Positions 12,701 to 32,338 of a stretch of DNA of 64,000 nucleotides are shown piece by piece. The translations under genes and the position numbers were made by a program. Origin of the DNA: Desmodesmus armatus (Eukaryota > Chlorophyta > Chlorophyceae > Sphaeropleales > Scenedesmaceae); contig VIIQ02000664.1 of assembly GCA_007449985.2 (NCBI GenBank), positions 186,001-250,000 on the forward strand, given 5' to 3'. The notes beneath the pieces are model-generated. The model saw only the letters and a program-made list of their open reading frames with translations, ran no database searches and was not told the origin of the DNA. The stretch's first letter is position 1. Each line of letters begins with the position of its first letter.

Positions 12701-13701
12701 TGTGCCATGCTGTGCCATGTTGTGCCCCAGTCACCCACCATGCTGTGCCATGCTATGCCCCAGTCGCTCACCATGCTGTGCCCCAGGAAGTGAACCTGCT
12801 GTGCCTTGGTCTCCTTCAGCGACGCCACCTACCATGCTGTGCCTTGCTGTGCCCCAGTCACCCACCATGCTGTGTCGTGCTGTGCCCCAGTCACCCACCA
12901 TGCTGTGCCATGCTGTGCCATGTTGTGCCCCAGTCACCCACCATGCTGTGCCATGCTATGCCCCAGTCGCTCACCATGCTGTGCCCCAGGAAGTGAACCT
13001 GCTGTGCCTTTGTCTCCTTGAGCACAAAGCGTATGATGGCTGGCACATCCTTCTCAACATAGTCATCAATGTTCCACTGAGTGCCACGTGAGGAGAACAG
13101 CTGGGGCTTGTCACTCAGGCCGTTGCCTGCAGGGAACGTGGGGCAGGCGAGCGCTCAGTACTGGTGGATCAAGACATGGGTTCCTTAACCTTGCATTGTT
13201 GAGATTCTATAAAATTCCAGATAGTGTCAGAATGTCAGGTTTGAAGAGTTGACTGCAGGGAGTGTGGTGCAGGCAGTGACAGTGCAGCCGAGCCCTCAGT
13301 AGCGATAGGTCAAGACACCTTGCGTCCCTAAACCTTTGAGGGTTCTAGTGTCACAAGCTCATGTTTGATAAGTTGCCTGCAGGAAGTGTGAGACAGTGGT
13401 CGTGCACGAGCGCCAGGGGCTTGACTGATTGGTCAAGACCTGCACCCTCACAGTGAGGGCGAGTTCATCATCACAAGTGATTTCCCCTACCTGAACCTTG
13501 AAACTGGGTTGAGGGTTCAGGGGTTTAGAGGATTGGGTTTTAGGCCAACCCAAAACCCTAAACCCTAGAAACTGAGAACCCCACTCACCTCGCAGCTCGC
13601 AGGTCCACACATCCCAGCCCTTGCCCGCCAGGAAGTCCGCCAAACTCACTGCAGCAACATCAGCAGCAGCAGCACCAGCGGCATCAGCAAGGATTCAAGC
13701 A

Positions 13702-13758
<57 letters not shown>

Positions 13759-16705
13759 ATGCTACTACAGACCTCACCACTCATTAGGCGCAGCTGCTGG
13801 CTTCAGAACAAGCAGCCACCACCTGACCGCCACAGGCAAGACACACCTACTGCAGTGGCCCTGCAACACAGACCTCATGCTAGACCCCAAGCCGGCACCA
13901 AGTACGTACAGAAGAAACTCCGCCTACGGAGAACCACTGGCGTAAGTTGAGGCTCAAGGGGCTGTGCATGTCTAGCGTGCTAGACTAGCTACCGCACACC
14001 CCACCTGACCCTTCCAGCCTGAAGGCATGGAGGGGGTGTGGCCAGCACCACTCCTTACTCATGTTCATGGTTAGGGGGTTCCCCTCAACCCCCTCACCCT
14101 TGACCCTAAACCCTGGTCCTTACCGTTTGGGCTGAGGTCAAAGCTGTATGCTCCGCTGCTGCCTAGGCCAGGACACATGATGATGGGGTGGTGCTGGGTG
14201 GCAGGAATGTTGGCCACCTGCGTCCTGCAGAACACACGAAAACATGCACACAGGTGTCATCTCAGCTGCATTCAGAGTCTTCGCTAATCCTGTGCCAACT
14301 GCCCTCCCAGTCAACACACACAGGCTTGCTGTGACTCGGGTATCATCCTAGTTGCCTAAGCAAATCGTCACTGCAACATGTGTGTTGCCTCGGCCACATG
14401 AAGAAATGCAAGACACCAATGCCGGCTTGCCGCAGAAGTGTCAATGACCCAGCAGGACGGCCAAGACAGGCACCAGGTGCACAAGAAGCATGGAGTACCG
14501 CAGAATACTGGCAGACGATACTGGCACATACTGGCACACGGCGCAGCAGTACAATGCAGGCCAGTGCAGCAGCACAAGCCAGGCCTGAAGGGGCACCTGA
14601 TGAGGTGTAGCTTCCACCCGTCTGTCGTGGTGACCTTGAAGTGCCGCTTCACATGCTTCGGCTTGATGTAGAAGGGGTGCGGCCGCGGGTGCGACGTGCG
14701 CAGCTGCGGCAGCTGCTCCTGCTGCTTTTGATGCCGCGCGCCGCGGCTACTGCTGCTGCGGTCCTTACTGCTGCCTGCAGCAGGGGGCTGCTGCTGCTGG
14801 CGCTGCTTGCCGCGCGAGTCCCGCGCACGCTTGCTGCTGCTGTCTGCAGTTTGTGAGGCGCCGTCATCCTGCTGCTGCTGCTGTTGTTGCTGCTGCTGCT
14901 CTCGTGGTACCCGTATAGGGGGCCCCTTGCCATCATGCGTGATGGACCCCTACGGCATAGCGAAGCACGGCAGTGCAAGCGCAGCACGACAGATCGTGGC
15001 AACCAGAGCAGCAAATGTCATGTAAGGATTACTACATGGGCTCGTCATGCCTGGAAGTCTGTAGTGTGCAGCACACTGCGGGTTATAAATGCACTGCATT
15101 CTGCTGCTGCTGCTGCTGTTCAGCTGTGCATCCCTTGGCTTGTTTGCAGCTGCCGGTACAGCTGCCTGCCTGTTGCAAGTATGAGTCTGTGCACTGGATC
15201 TGGCGTCAGGGATCCCCAGCTGGCTTCATTTCCTTCTCCATCCTCTGAAGGCTCCCTATGGGGAAATTTCAGAAAGAGAAAGATTTCAGAAAGAGACTCC
15301 AACAACTGCAGGATATGCCCAGCGGCCACGGATCCAGTACCTTCTGCTCCAGGAATATCCCATCCAAGTTGAGGTGCTGCATCAAGTCCAACCCGCCACT
15401 GGGGAAGTCAGGCATAGAGCTGTCACCCACTGGGCGGCCACCCAGCAGCAGCCGGGGCAAGCCTCCTCCTGCTGCTGCTGCTGCTGTTGCTGGCGGCCCT
15501 TGCTGCTGCTGCTGCGGGTGTGCTGCTGCTGCTGGTGGCTGCACACCATGTGCATCTGCAGGCACATGCACCAAGTGTGCCGGACAAGACTGGGTCAGTC
15601 TTGGCACGTTGATAAACATGCCAGAAAACATGTCAGAAAATGTGAACAAGCCTTCTGTGTAGCCAACTAGCTGGTTGGCAAGAGGGTATGTCTGTCAGCT
15701 GTCTCGAGGTTGAGAAATGTGCTAAAGGGCAAAACATTATGTGCACCCTGTTGCATTGCACAAGGCACACCAAACCTTGGAGACCTGCAACATGGCCACC
15801 AGTAACCCCAGGCCCTGGGATGCCCCCCCCCCCCCCCCCTTCCCCATGCACAGGGCTGACAGAGTCCTGCACAGCATTCTGACAGGTTCCCACGGCAGCT
15901 TGCACAGCAGCATGCACACCTGCTAACCCTGCAAGGTCCAATGGCCATGCTTTGATTGCATGAGTCATATGATCCCTTCAACCTTGATGATGAATTTCCA
16001 TGCAGCCTATGCTTCTCGCACCTGGTTCTGCCTCCTCCAGCAGGGGTTGACCATTGGTGACCCCCTCCCCCCACTCACTGTGGGCATGCAAACTCCCCCC
16101 CCCCCCCCCCCACCCCGTGCACAGGACTGACAGTTCCCCCGGCAGCTTGCAGCAGCATGCGTACCTGATTCTGCTTCCTCCAGCAGGGGTGCTGCAAAGC
16201 CCTCAAAGTCAACTTCATCGATTGCGATCGCATTTGTTGGCGGGTGCTGTGCCGCAGCACCTGCTGAGCTGGCATCCTCCCTCAGAGCTGCCCGGGCTGC
16301 TGCTGTGGCTTCCTCGCTGCTCCTGTCGAAGTTGCTGCTGGGGTTGCTGGGGTCATAGAATGGATCGTCGATGGGCGTGACCTGCACATCGTCTATTTCG
16401 ACAACGTTGCTGCGGGGCTGGCGGGGCTGGTGCCATGGTGTGCTGCCCAGCGGTGCTGCTGCTGTTTGCTGGTGCTGCTGCTGCAGATGTGGATGTGCAT
16501 GCTGCTGTTGGTCTTGCTGCGGCGGGGGAGCCTCTGTTCTGCTGCCTGCTTGCTGGAGCTGGGGTGTTGCCTGCTGTGCGTCCTGCTGTTGCTGGGCGGA
16601 CACAGGTGGTGAGTAGCTGTACGACACTCCTGGATATTGTTGGGCTGTCTGGTTATGTCTGGATCCGTTGCTGCTATCACTGCTGCTTCCTGTAGACTCA
16701 ACCAT
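9761..16705 (-). CDS. Alpha/beta hydrolase (lipase/esterase-like) with disordered N-terminal half
   Basis: Twelve exons: 16165-16705, 15341-15555, 14597-14949, 14124-14224, 13589-13648, 12975-13126, 11987-12083, 11668-11755, 11087-11222, 10513-10671, 10076-10142 and 9761-9861. They join in phase to 689 residues. Residues 1 to about 330 are Gln/Ser/Pro-rich and look disordered. The hydrolase fold starts near 'RPHPFYIKPKHVKRHFKV'. The nucleophile elbow is GHSMGG (Ser473, split by an intron just after the Met). The likely acid is Asp621 in 'VGDRDRMCPPE' and the catalytic His is His658 in 'DHYGHFDILMG'. The spacing 'DDYVEKDVPAIIRFV...GHSMGGM' resembles the plant/algal UCP031088-type hydrolases (from memory). 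The substrate cannot be predicted; a lipid or ester is likely. Introns 5 and 6 carry tandem copies of the exon edges. Confidence 0.92.
10257..10335. other. AT-rich island inside a hydrolase intron
   Basis: Roughly 80 bases made almost only of A and T (AATATAATAATATATATTAT and similar) lie within the intron between the tenth and eleventh hydrolase exons. The contrast with the GC-rich surroundings is sharp. It may be an organelle-DNA insertion or a slippage-prone simple sequence. Confidence 0.6.
12340..12974 (-). repeat. Tandem array of exon-end plus splice-donor copies in hydrolase intron 6
   Basis: Directly past the true donor of hydrolase exon 6 (CACAGCATG/GTGAGCG) the intron is built of copies of that junction. 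Larger copies of the last ~40 exonic bases (encoding 'KETKAQQVHFLGHSM') recur at about 12785-12820, 12549-12585 and 12422-12455. They are separated by short units 'GGCACAGCATGGTGGGTGACTG'. One macro-unit repeats at exactly 236 bp (12570 and 12806). Most units keep an intact CATG/GTGAG or CATG/GTGGG donor-like site. Confidence 0.9.
13122..13495 (-). repeat. Three ~125 bp tandem copies of a splice-acceptor region in hydrolase intron 5
   Basis: The true acceptor of hydrolase exon 6 (minus strand, CCCTGCAG/GCAACG) is echoed at about 13248 (CTGCAGTCAAC) and 13372 (CTGCAGGCAAC), spaced 126 and 124 bp. Flanking blocks such as 'CAGTAGCGATAGGTCAAGAC' and 'CAGTACTGGTGGATCAAGAC' confirm the units are diverged copies of one sequence. 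Confidence 0.75.
13520..13566. repeat. Fold-back with telomere-like CCCTAAA motif
   Basis: GGGGTTTAGAGGATTGGGTT at 13520-13539 is nearly complementary to AACCCAAAACCCTAAACCCT at 13547-13566, with a 7-base loop. The right arm contains two CCCTAAA-like units, the plant/algal telomere motif. It lies in the intron next to hydrolase exon 5. CCCTAAACCCTGG occurs once more near 14105. Confidence 0.7.
13703..13756. repeat. (CAG)n microsatellite in a hydrolase intron
   Basis: About 17 uninterrupted CAG units on the plus strand, close to the acceptor of hydrolase exon 5. Being intronic, it shows that the triplet expansions are not confined to coding sequence. Confidence 0.9.
15823..16164 (-). repeat. 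Duplicated exon-end/donor block with 17-base C-runs in hydrolase intron 1
   Basis: The 3' end of hydrolase exon 1 and its donor (minus strand, CTGGAGGAAGCAGAATCAG/GTACGC) recurs at 16003-16040 as CTGGAGGAGGCAGAACCAG/GTGCGA. The downstream intron part, including a run of exactly 17 C (plus strand) and 'GCACAGGACTGACAG', recurs too: C-runs lie at 16095-16111 and 15823-15839, 272 bp apart. Confidence 0.85.
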
Positions 16706-17404
16706 AAGCTACAGGGTGGTGGTTGCTGGCTGTTGCAACAGCAGTAGCATCAGCAGGGTGGACAACTCGTTGGCTGGCAAACTGCTGGATAAACGTGTCG
16801 GATGTGATCCTGTGCCACTGGTCACCATACGGTCTCGCACTACACAACGTTGCACACAGATCTACAGGATAGGTCTGGTGTCGAGGTGGAGCAAGGTCAA
16901 GCTTCACTTCAAAAAGAATAGCTTTGACGATCCGATTTTGATCTCGAGGGAATCGCGTTTCCAAAGTTGCTTGTGCCGTTCTCGCTGTTGTGCTGACGCA
17001 GCACCCTCATTCATGCCAGCGTGCACGTGACAGTTGTTGCTTCTGGTGCGACGCCGTCAAACGAACACAATGCCATTGACTGCATCGTTGCGTATTGCAT
17101 AAGGAGCAGGCATGGTGTGTGGTGTGTTGGTGCTTCTGCTTCTTGAAGGTTCAGGTGCTTGGACTTGTGGAGCTTTACGATAAGGCCCAACATCAAAGCC
17201 ATAAATGTGTCTCTGTTAGACAACTAGTCATGTGCTGGTTGAGTGACATCCCGGTGAGCCATCGGAAGTCTCAGGGTTTGCCGATCGAAATTCAGCAGGT
17301 GCCATTATATCTCGTTCCAAATTGCACAACATCTGCCCATTGTCGCCCACAGTCGACATAATTGTATGTCTGTATAGCGGGGAGCATCTTGACCGACCAA
17401 GCAG

Positions 17405-18824
17405 AAAAGCACACTGGAAGCAGAACAGCAGACCAGCAGACTGGAAGCTGGACAGCGAAACTGAGAGGGCGCAAGCCGCAGGTGAGCATAATGCACGTGT
17501 GGAGGTCCTCCCTTGTGCCCTTAATCGTGGGATGAGGCTGGCAACAGTGTGCAGCTGGTTTATTATTGGCACTCACCTCCTGCAACCTCTTTGCCCCTTC
17601 CTGCCCTCCCGCAGGTTTGAGTGTCAGGCTACACAGCAAGAGCTTCAAAAACCGCCGCTACAGATATAGACCGCCACAGAGCCGTCCGCAAGCACCCAGC
17701 TTACTCAGCAGCAACACCAGACAGCAGCAGCAGCAGAGCCGGGTGTTGGGGTATGGTTGGGCGTGCACCCAGGCCGCATGATGCATGTTTGCACGAACTG
17801 GGTGGCAGGGTGGGGAACTGCATCGCGCACATGCCGCATAGTGCACGAAACCGGAGTGGCACGAACTGGGTGGCAGGGTGGGGTTGACTTGCACACCGCA
17901 TGTTCCAGCAAGTACACCCTCTGTAGGCTCCACGGCAGCAGGATGGCGGTAGGGTGCAGGCACCGGCACGAGACGGGTGAGGTGCCTGTTGCTGGCCCGT
18001 CCTGTTCTGTCAAAGGGACATGGAAAGAGCGCGACCGATGATGACTAGCATGCCTGAGGCTTTGCCTCTGGATCCTGGGATCCGGTATGGTGTGTGATGT
18101 CGATTGTGTCACCAGACGCCCACCCTGCTTGTCCTAGTGACCGCGGGTGCGTAGTCAGCATGTTGGCTGGCTATCGTGGGATGAGGTGCATGTCGCTGTG
18201 TGAGCCTGCTTAGGGTTAGGGAACACACCTGCATGGGGAGAGGGTGGGTGGGTGGGGTGGTGTCATGGGCTGGAGCACAGCTGCTGGAGTAACAGCAAGC
18301 AGCACGGCAGCAGTATCAGGGCTTCAACCTCAGCAGCAGCAGCCTCAGGGCAGGCAGAGATGCAGCGATGGTCAGCAGCAGAAAATCCGGCGCCCAAGGT
18401 GTCCTCTGATAGTCTCCGGCATCGTGGCCCTCCTCCCCAATGGTGAGTGGTATCTTGGATGGTGCTGTCTGTCAATGCTACAATATCTTGTGTGTGCAGA
18501 CTTGCAGTATCGCAGCTGGTGATAGCTACTACTAGCAGTGCAGCCAGCAGCCACACTTGTGCGAATGTGCCACTGTTGCTCACCCCTTGGTTGCTGCTGT
18601 GTGGTGTGTACAGGTGGAGGGCCCTGCCCGCGTCCCCCGCTTTGACCGCTGCCCTGTTGTCTCCTTGCAGGGGCGGTCATGGCAGCTATGCCCAGGCTGA
18701 CAGCCTGGGCAGAAGCCATCTGACGAGTCTTGTAGCGCAAGACGAAACCGCTATTGTACAAGCTTGCCATTTTCAGGAGGCTTCCCACCCACAGTACCCT
18801 GCAAGTGCATGCCCGCAGTACTAG
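17405..18824 (+). CDS. Hypothetical Q-rich protein (5' end unresolved)
   Basis: Four exon pieces join without phase conflict: up to 17481, 17615-17750, 18296-18442 and 18671-18824 (TAG stop). The product is basic and low in complexity, with stretches such as 'FKNRRYRYRPPQSRPQAPS', a short poly-Gln, 'SAAENPAPKVSSDSLRH' and 'GHGSYAQADSLGRSH'. I recognise no domain. The first exon given starts at a possible acceptor (AAGCAG/AAAAGC); the initiator ATG must lie upstream, in the space shared with the divergent hydrolase gene. It converges with the MYND gene, the stops being 180 bases apart. Support is only phase continuity and usable GT-AG sites, so it may be a wrong model or a non-coding transcript. 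Confidence 0.42.
17790..17885. repeat. 67 bp-spaced direct repeat
   Basis: 'GCACGAACTGGGTGGCAGGG' occurs at about 17792 and again 67 bases later, in an intron of the small Q-rich gene model. It is a short local tandem duplication with no coding role visible. Confidence 0.7.
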
Positions 18825-19004
18825 CCACGACTGTTCAAAGGGTCCCATCAGCCACGTGCACCAGTGCACTGCTTGGCACCATCCGATTCTCCTGATCCCC
18901 AAATATTAATCTCAATCAGCTTGCAGAAACACAAACACTAACCATCTGAGATGTTGAAAGAGCCCACTGAGCAACCAGCTGCCTCACGCAGCCCACAATG
19001 TTTA

Positions 19005-22000
19005 TCAGCTGCCTGGCTGCGTGGCAGCTGCTGCTCCTTGTACTGCGTCTCTACCCATCTGCTTCAAGTGGCCGCACACTTTCTTGTGCTGACGCCAGTG
19101 GCGGCTCTGGTGCTCCTTGCAACAATAGTAGGCCCCCTGGGTACAAGCAGGGTAGTGAGTGAACAACGACAGTGGGGAGTGGTCAAAGATGGGTACATCA
19201 TTGTTGCCAAAGCTACCCAAATCAAGCAGCGACAGCCGTCCACACTCTGTGGTGGTACGTCAACGTTCCCAAAAAATTGCAGTACTGAGCAAATTGCTGC
19301 ACACCACGTGCAGCAGGATGGTTGCCGCAATGTGCAGAAGGTAATTTCCCAGCACACCACGGCACCACACAGACACTGCCAACCCAGTGGCAGTTTAGAG
19401 CCACGACAGGAAAAAATGAGCAACAATGTGACAATGCTCAGGCCAAGATTTCTCAGGCACACTCACCATGCAGCCGCCGCAGCGCTGGCGGCCACTGGAG
19501 ATGCAGGACTGCTCAGCCAGGCCCCCCATCTCCAGGCACTGGTCATCATTGCAGGCGTATGTCTGAGGCCAGGCCGCCCACACCTTGGCTCCTAGCTGCT
19601 GCAGCACCTCCTGCACACTACCATGCATACGCACACTAAATAGAAAAAGACGATCGTACACAGCTTCCTCAGCTGCCGAGCTGCACATTCGAATCAGGTC
19701 CTGGAAGTTGGGGGCCAAGACATCTGCAAGCTGGGAGAGCTCCTCGAGAAGCCCTTGGGGCAGCTTCACTGCTGCAGCAGCATTTGGGTGCTGCCCGAGC
19801 TGTTTCAGCTGCTCAGACAGCCAGCCGATGGCAAGGGAGAGCGATGACAAGTTGTTGATGAGGGCGGCTTGGGGTTGACCGGCCCTTGCCTGCCGCCAGC
19901 ATACCTGCAGAACAAAAGAGAAGGCTGTTGAAGACGCCGTTCGCAAGCAGCCACGCTGCAACTGGCTCCAGCTACGGAAGCGCCACAAGCAGCACGGGAA
20001 GGGGGCCGTCCGTACGAACCCGATCCTGTCGATTGATGTGGATGGATATGATAATATTGATATATAATAAGATTGATGATGTTGATATCTGTGATTATGT
20101 TGATGGGAGAACCAAAGGGTCTAAGCCACGGCAGGCAGGGGTCAAACCAGTCTCTGGCAGAGCGTTGGTGACTCTTATGAGCTCACCAGCAGCCAGGGGG
20201 CTGCCTCTTGGAGCAGGCGGCCAGCTGTGAGCAGGGCCCTGCCAGTGAGGGCCAGCCAGGCGGGGTAGCAGGGGGCATTTAGGACCTCCTGCAAGGACAG
20301 TTTGAAACGGATAGGTGCACTGGAGTTAGTCCAGTTTGAGGTGAGCCGATTATCGCCTTACAACGTCAACATACAAGGAAACTATGCCAGCCAACCCAAC
20401 TTCAGGACCTCAAATGCAAGACCCTCTCATAACAAGCTGCATGCATGCAGTGACTAAGTGACAAGCAGCCAAACAGCGGCAACCGCCAAGTCAACCAGCG
20501 GAAAGGTTGCTGCTCGCTGCTCAGGACTGTGCAGAATCATGACCAAGACGCAGTGCCACACAAGCAGCGTATGGCATACGTGGTATGCCACTCACCTGAT
20601 TTGAAAGTGTGATAGAATCCATCCCAAGCGGACAAGAATCTGATTGCCGCAGGCGGCCAGGCTGCACCTCCCCAATGGCTGCCTGCCTGAGGGGTTTGAT
20701 CCGGGGTTCACCTGCAGGGAAGACAGCAGCAACAACAGAAACTGAATGTGATGCCTTGAAAAATGGGTAGGTTGCCGCCATGCCGTTGTGGGGCAATCCA
20801 CACACGACTATGTACATGTGATTGCATGGGGCAACCCGCACACATGTGTGCTTGACGTACCCCACACACACACACGTGCTGGCATGCGACTCATATGTGT
20901 GACACACTGTTGCAGCAGGTGGCAGAAGCAGCTGCACGTTCGGCTGCAAACACAACACCTGCAGCCTGTGGTCTGTATTTACAGCTCTTGCAGGGCTTGC
21001 CTGGCTCTTGCTGTTTAGTATGCTTGCATATTCTCAGCGCAGACATTAGACGCGACATGCTCTGCACGCAACAGCCAGATGTTGCACCACACATGCTCTC
21101 AACTGCTGCGCCACCCTGGTATCGTGACATCAACATCATAAACCTGGTTGATGCACCTCACCGCGTTCAACAGCATTATATTCATGCAGTGCCAGCGGCC
21201 ACCTGCACACAACCGCAGCACGCTGCCGCCGCTCCGTGTATCCTTTGCCCGCTCAACTCACCTATTGCCCATGAGTGCACAGTGGGTCCCACCACCGCTG
21301 CTGAGGCAGCCAGTTGAAGCAGAAAAAGGATCACGTCCTGCTGCTCAATGCTAGGGGGTAGAGGCATGCTGAGGGCCTTGAGGGAGGTCACTTGCTGGGA
21401 GCAGTACCGCGTAGCCAGGCGCTTGTTCTGCATCAGCTCAACTCCCGGGGTGGCGCCCTCTGGGCTGGTTGCCTCAGCTGCTGCATGGTATGCACCCAGG
21501 GTCAGCTGTATCAGCATCGACATGTCGGCTTCGGCAGGGAAGGTGGTGAGGGGTGCTGTGCGCATTGCGGCCTCAAGGACGCGGCTGGTGCGCAGGGGGT
21601 GACGCATGTAGACCTCGAAGGGAGGCTGTTCGAAGCAGTCTGGAAGTGTGAGGTGTTGGCAGTGGGAAGACAAAATGCGGCACATAGCACGGGGCAGACA
21701 CAGCTTCGTCAGCGTCGCAGTAGTGATGCACTCCAAGCTAGCAGCATGCTGAAGGTTTTGCTGCTATATACCTGGCGTGTGAGTGACACAGCAGGATGCT
21801 TATCAGGATGCCAAGGCTGGCCATGCTGTGGAATTCAAAGGTGTAAGACATTAGCAGCACCCCAATGGACGCTAAACACACCGCAACATGCACTATACTG
21901 TGCTGTGTGAGCAACATGTACCACACAAAAAAACATGGGGTGACACCTTGCATGCATTCTTGCCTATGCCCGTTATTGAGAAAACTTCTCCCCCATACAG

Positions 22001-23856
22001 ACCGCCCCTCCTACCGCACCTTCGTAGTATCGTATGGCATAGAACAAGCAGTTGCTGAACTGCTTCCACACCATCCGCAACCTCTCCTGTGCATCTGCAG
22101 GCATCTCGACTGCTGTGCCCTCTCGCATGAGGGTTGTAGTGTAGGCATTCGGCCGGTCTGCTGCTGCTGCCTCAGAACTGCCCCCCTCCAACTCTGCATC
22201 TGCAACCCCGGCAGCTTTCAGCAGCTGCTTCCCCAGGCCACTCCAAACATACTCTAGGCAGCCGCGTGCATAGCCCTCCTGCACGCTGCGCTCTAGCGCA
22301 TACTGCGGCTGTTGGCGCAGCGTGATAGCCTGTATCAGCAGCCTCTGCACCAGGGCGGCAGCTGACACAGCCGCCTCCGTCCGGTCAGGGCCGAAGCCCA
22401 AAACCGCCAGAAATTCAAGCGTCAGGTAAACCAACTGCTCTGGCACCACGCCAACGGCAAAGACGTGCACGAGCCAGCCGTCCACCTGCGGCCCTGCAGG
22501 GCCTGTGGCCGCTGCTGCTGTGGCAACAGCCGGTATGATACCACGGTAGCGCACCGGCCAGTCGCCCTGCCGCAATGCTGCCAGACGGTTGGTCAAGGCT
22601 GATTGTACGGCCACGTGCGCCCAGTCAGTGTGCTGCATGATGCTTGCCGCTTTGAAGTTGTCGCACACAGCCGCAGCGTACGGCTGCACGGCGGCCAGCG
22701 GAAACCCCAGCTGCTGCAGCAGGTTTGTCGCCTCTGTAGGCGCCCAACTACTGCTGGTGCTGCCGCTGCTGCTGCGGAGGGCTGTTGTGCTGGCTGCAGC
22801 TGCTGCGTGCTGCCGGCGCTGGCCACCCTCCCTCCAGGCCCGCACAAGGGCACAACAGTGAAGTATGAGTGCCTTCTGAACGGCATCTGACAGGACAGGG
22901 GCCTCTGCCCGCGTGGCTGGACGGATGGCGCCCCCTGCCTGCTGCGACTCCATGAGTACCATGTTGTTCCACTGTGTTGCACACATCTCAACAAGCTTGA
23001 TTGCTACTGCTGCATCGGATATTGCCGAGCTGTGCTCCTGCGTGCCGAGCCCGCAGGCCACACCGCAGCCCTCAGGCCCGGTCAGCATGTGCAGCGCAAG
23101 CTCAGCAGCATTGGGAAGGCAGGGCAGCAGCTTCAGCACCCAGGCATCTGGGCATCCCACTCTGCATGGAAGCGCCATGGCTGCCCACATGCGCAGCAGA
23201 GCGCTGACTAGGCGAGCCAGCTGGGGCTGCTGCTGTGGCTGCTGCTGTGGCTGCTGCTGGGGCCGCAGCTGCTGCTGCTGCTGCTGCTGTGTAAGGTAGG
23301 TGTTGAGGCTTGCGGCAGCTGCCTGGAATGCCGTGAACAGTTCTGCAGCAGTTGTTGTGCGGAAAGTAGAACGGTGTGTTGCAGTCAGTATGAGCAGGTG
23401 AGGCATGGTGCACAAGAAGAATGCTGGCAGCACGGCCGGAACAACACCCCCGCAGTTGCTTTGACACTCTGGTAGTATGCTATACCATGCTGCAGTGCAT
23501 AATTGATGTAGCCTGCTGCGCTGCGACAAGTACCATACACTACAGCACCCTTGGCAAGCGTAACCTAGCCTTGGTACATGCTGATTGTCATTCTAGGGCA
23601 GGTGCAGGATTCATGCAGCAGTTTTGGCTGCTGCCCATCATGACGTACACGACACACCTGGTGGCAGCATCTTAACAGCAGCCTCGACACCCTGACGATT
23701 ATTTCGGTCCACCACCTGCGCATATAGCTTGCATGCTGTTGTGTTCAGCTCGGCAACTGCTGCTGCATCGGATATGACTGCGTTGGTTATGCGTGTCCGG
23801 CACAGGTGCCGTAGGCAACGCAGTGCGGCTTGTGCAGCATGGTTTGAGCTGTGCAT
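19005..23856 (-). CDS. MYND-type zinc-finger protein
   Basis: Seven exons: 23658-23856, 22020-23342, 21262-21639, 20596-20711, 20187-20288, 19467-19904 and 19005-19136. They join in phase to 895 residues. The C-terminus is a MYND-like zinc finger: 'YACNDDQCLEMGGLAEQS', then 'RQRCGGCM' across the last intron to 'GAYYCCKEHQSRHW' and 'RQHKKVC'. MYND fingers usually bind short proline-rich peptides. The position normally held by the Cys of 'CQ' is His here (EHQ), which could still bind zinc. The long exon 2 (441 codons) is mostly helical-looking sequence with one poly-Gln/QPQQQ tract, and no enzyme domain is recognisable. Algal genomes carry many MYND proteins of unknown role, and this looks like one. 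The start is the ATG at 23856, the first in frame after a stop; an upstream exon is possible. Confidence 0.83.
20036..20105. other. AT-rich island in a MYND-gene intron
   Basis: A patch rich in GATTGATG/GATATTGATATATAATAAG-type sequence interrupts otherwise GC-rich intron DNA between the exons at 20187 and 19904. No frame or RNA gene is visible in it. Confidence 0.5.
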
Positions 23857-24418
23857 GGTTCTGAGCGAGATCGATCCAGAGTTGGCTGTCTAGCCGCGCA
23901 GGTGTAGCTTCGACTGGTGGAGACATGTAGCGAAACGAGGTTTAGAAAACCAAATTCATCTGCGATCACAACCCTTAGGGTTGAGTTCCCCCTCGATTCA
24001 AACTGCCTGACAAATGGCAATCCATAGCACATCAAGCAACGGGGTTGCCCCACTGGCAGTGGCTGCCATCCAACCCCGACATGACTGCGTCCGGATATCC
24101 GTCAACAATCAGCATGCAGTGGCTGAACATTCTTGGTGATGAAACACCACACCTGCACCTGCTTCCGGGCCTCAAGAAATGTCCTCACAACAAGGATAGC
24201 TGCTGGCCATGCACAGCCACTGGCATCGACCGAAGCCTTGGTGAGGCTGCAAACAGAGGCTGGTCAGCACAAACAACGCCCCTGCTTGGCAAAGCAGCTG
24301 GCTCAATGACAGCCTGAACACACCCACTGGGGCACAAAAATATGCCTCATTTACTGCTCAGCAGAACAGCTCCGACAACACACCAGGCACCGCCATGGGC
24401 CAACCATGCACCCGCTGC
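23857..24418. other. Spacer between the NSF 3' end and the MYND-gene start
   Basis: About 560 bases between two minus-strand genes, so it holds the NSF 3' untranslated region and the MYND-gene promoter. I see no TATA element, no TGTAA signal on the minus strand, and no coding frame. Confidence 0.5.

Positions 24419-32338
<7,920 letters not shown>

Noticed and set aside
12340..13000. Regularly spaced short repeats suggesting a CRISPR-like array
   Set aside because: The units are copies of a splice junction with no unique spacers, in a eukaryotic intron with no cas genes.
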